NCBI GenBank assembly: GCA_914767885.1 | Contig: CAJZBQ010000016.1 | Location: 434,001-498,000 of the forward strand | Direction of reading: 5' to 3' | DNA length: 64,000 nt | From: Blepharisma stoltei | Lineage: Eukaryota > Ciliophora > Heterotrichea > Heterotrichida > Blepharismidae | Part shown: positions 63,807 to 64,000 of the stretch, in pieces | Layout of the letters: each line of letters opens with the position of its first letter | How positions within the stretch are numbered: the first letter of the stretch is position 1 | The notes under the pieces: model-generated | The model's input: only the letters and a program-made list of their open reading frames with translations | Database searches by the model: none | What the model was told of the DNA's origin: nothing | Position numbers and translations under genes: made by a program

Positions 63807-64000
63807 ATTAGATTAGATTCAAATGCCTTCAAATCCCTATTTCGGAGATGCTCAGCTGTAGTGTTTGCGAAGTAGTAGAAAATATCGACTCGAGCTCGGG
63901 CCGAAACCACTGATTCTCGGTCGAGGTGATGGCATTGGATCAATTACTGACTACCCCTAATCAAAACACCTATGTTGCCCAAGTTTGCAGCAACTCTACG
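63807..64000 (-). mobile_element. SINE-like retroelement R12 in the helicase gene (runs off window)
   Basis: Tail GATTAGATTAGATT at about 63806-63819 directly after the codons for IRADHQ. The block CTCGGGCCGAAACCACTGAT, then TCTCGGTCGAGG, matches R10 (CCCGGGCCGAAACCCCCGGT, TCTCGGTAGAGG). The other repeat is outside the window. Confidence 0.78.

Overview
The window reads as germline (micronuclear) DNA of a heterotrich ciliate, most probably Blepharisma. It is AT-rich. TGA sits in frame at conserved positions and must be read as Trp (for example in a MIR domain at 5276 and a kinase domain near 48135), while TAA and TAG stop. Introns are exactly 15 nt. The coding sequence of most genes is interrupted by removable DNA: TA-bounded internally eliminated segments (IESs), many of them MITE-like with terminal inverted repeats (TIRs), plus short SINE-like retroelements flanked by 11-17 bp direct repeats. 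Removing each insertion together with one copy of its flanking repeat restores a single reading frame. In every gene where I summed the joined segments, the total is a whole number of codons (e.g. 2071 codons for the 7.7 kb XMAP215 gene from six segments, 844 for the coiled-coil gene from four, 754 for the sulfatase-like gene from four exons). One gene (36521-37887) is a single base short and has a 13-A run.

Layout. 1-9308: PKA-like kinase, NOT2, a myristoylated coiled-coil/MIR protein, two membrane RING-H2 proteins and a small membrane protein. 9722-17021: a Cnx1/gephyrin-type molybdenum cofactor enzyme, two ciliate proteins of unknown function and a histidine phosphatase. 17529-29023: coiled-coil proteins, a seven-TM-like protein with an EF-hand-like tail and a small Cys/His protein. 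29821-38312: an ABHD17-like hydrolase, tRNA-His, a calpain-LRR fusion and a Tctex1 dynein light chain. 39123-41060: a complete Tc1/mariner-type element with a DD34E transposase. 41096-48838: PP2C phosphatase, FKBP-TPR protein, a 1.8 kb palindromic element and a CDPK. 48919-64000: XMAP215/ch-TOG, a multi-TM protein, RNA polymerase III subunit RPC3, a sulfatase-superfamily membrane protein and a DEAD-box helicase.

The genes are ordinary ciliate housekeeping and signalling genes, packed tightly: divergent start codons 20 bp apart, convergent stops 12 bp apart, and 7 bp between one stop and the next start. The mobile DNA is the main interest. I distinguish about nine inverted-repeat families, labelled A-I here, a SINE-like family present in twelve copies, and five cases of one element nested in another. 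Three exonic SINE-like insertions and two 9-bp-duplication elements have no TA in their flanking repeats, so they do not fit simple TA-to-TA excision. Coordinates of IESs are given so that the lower copy of the flanking repeat is included and the upper copy is left with the gene.
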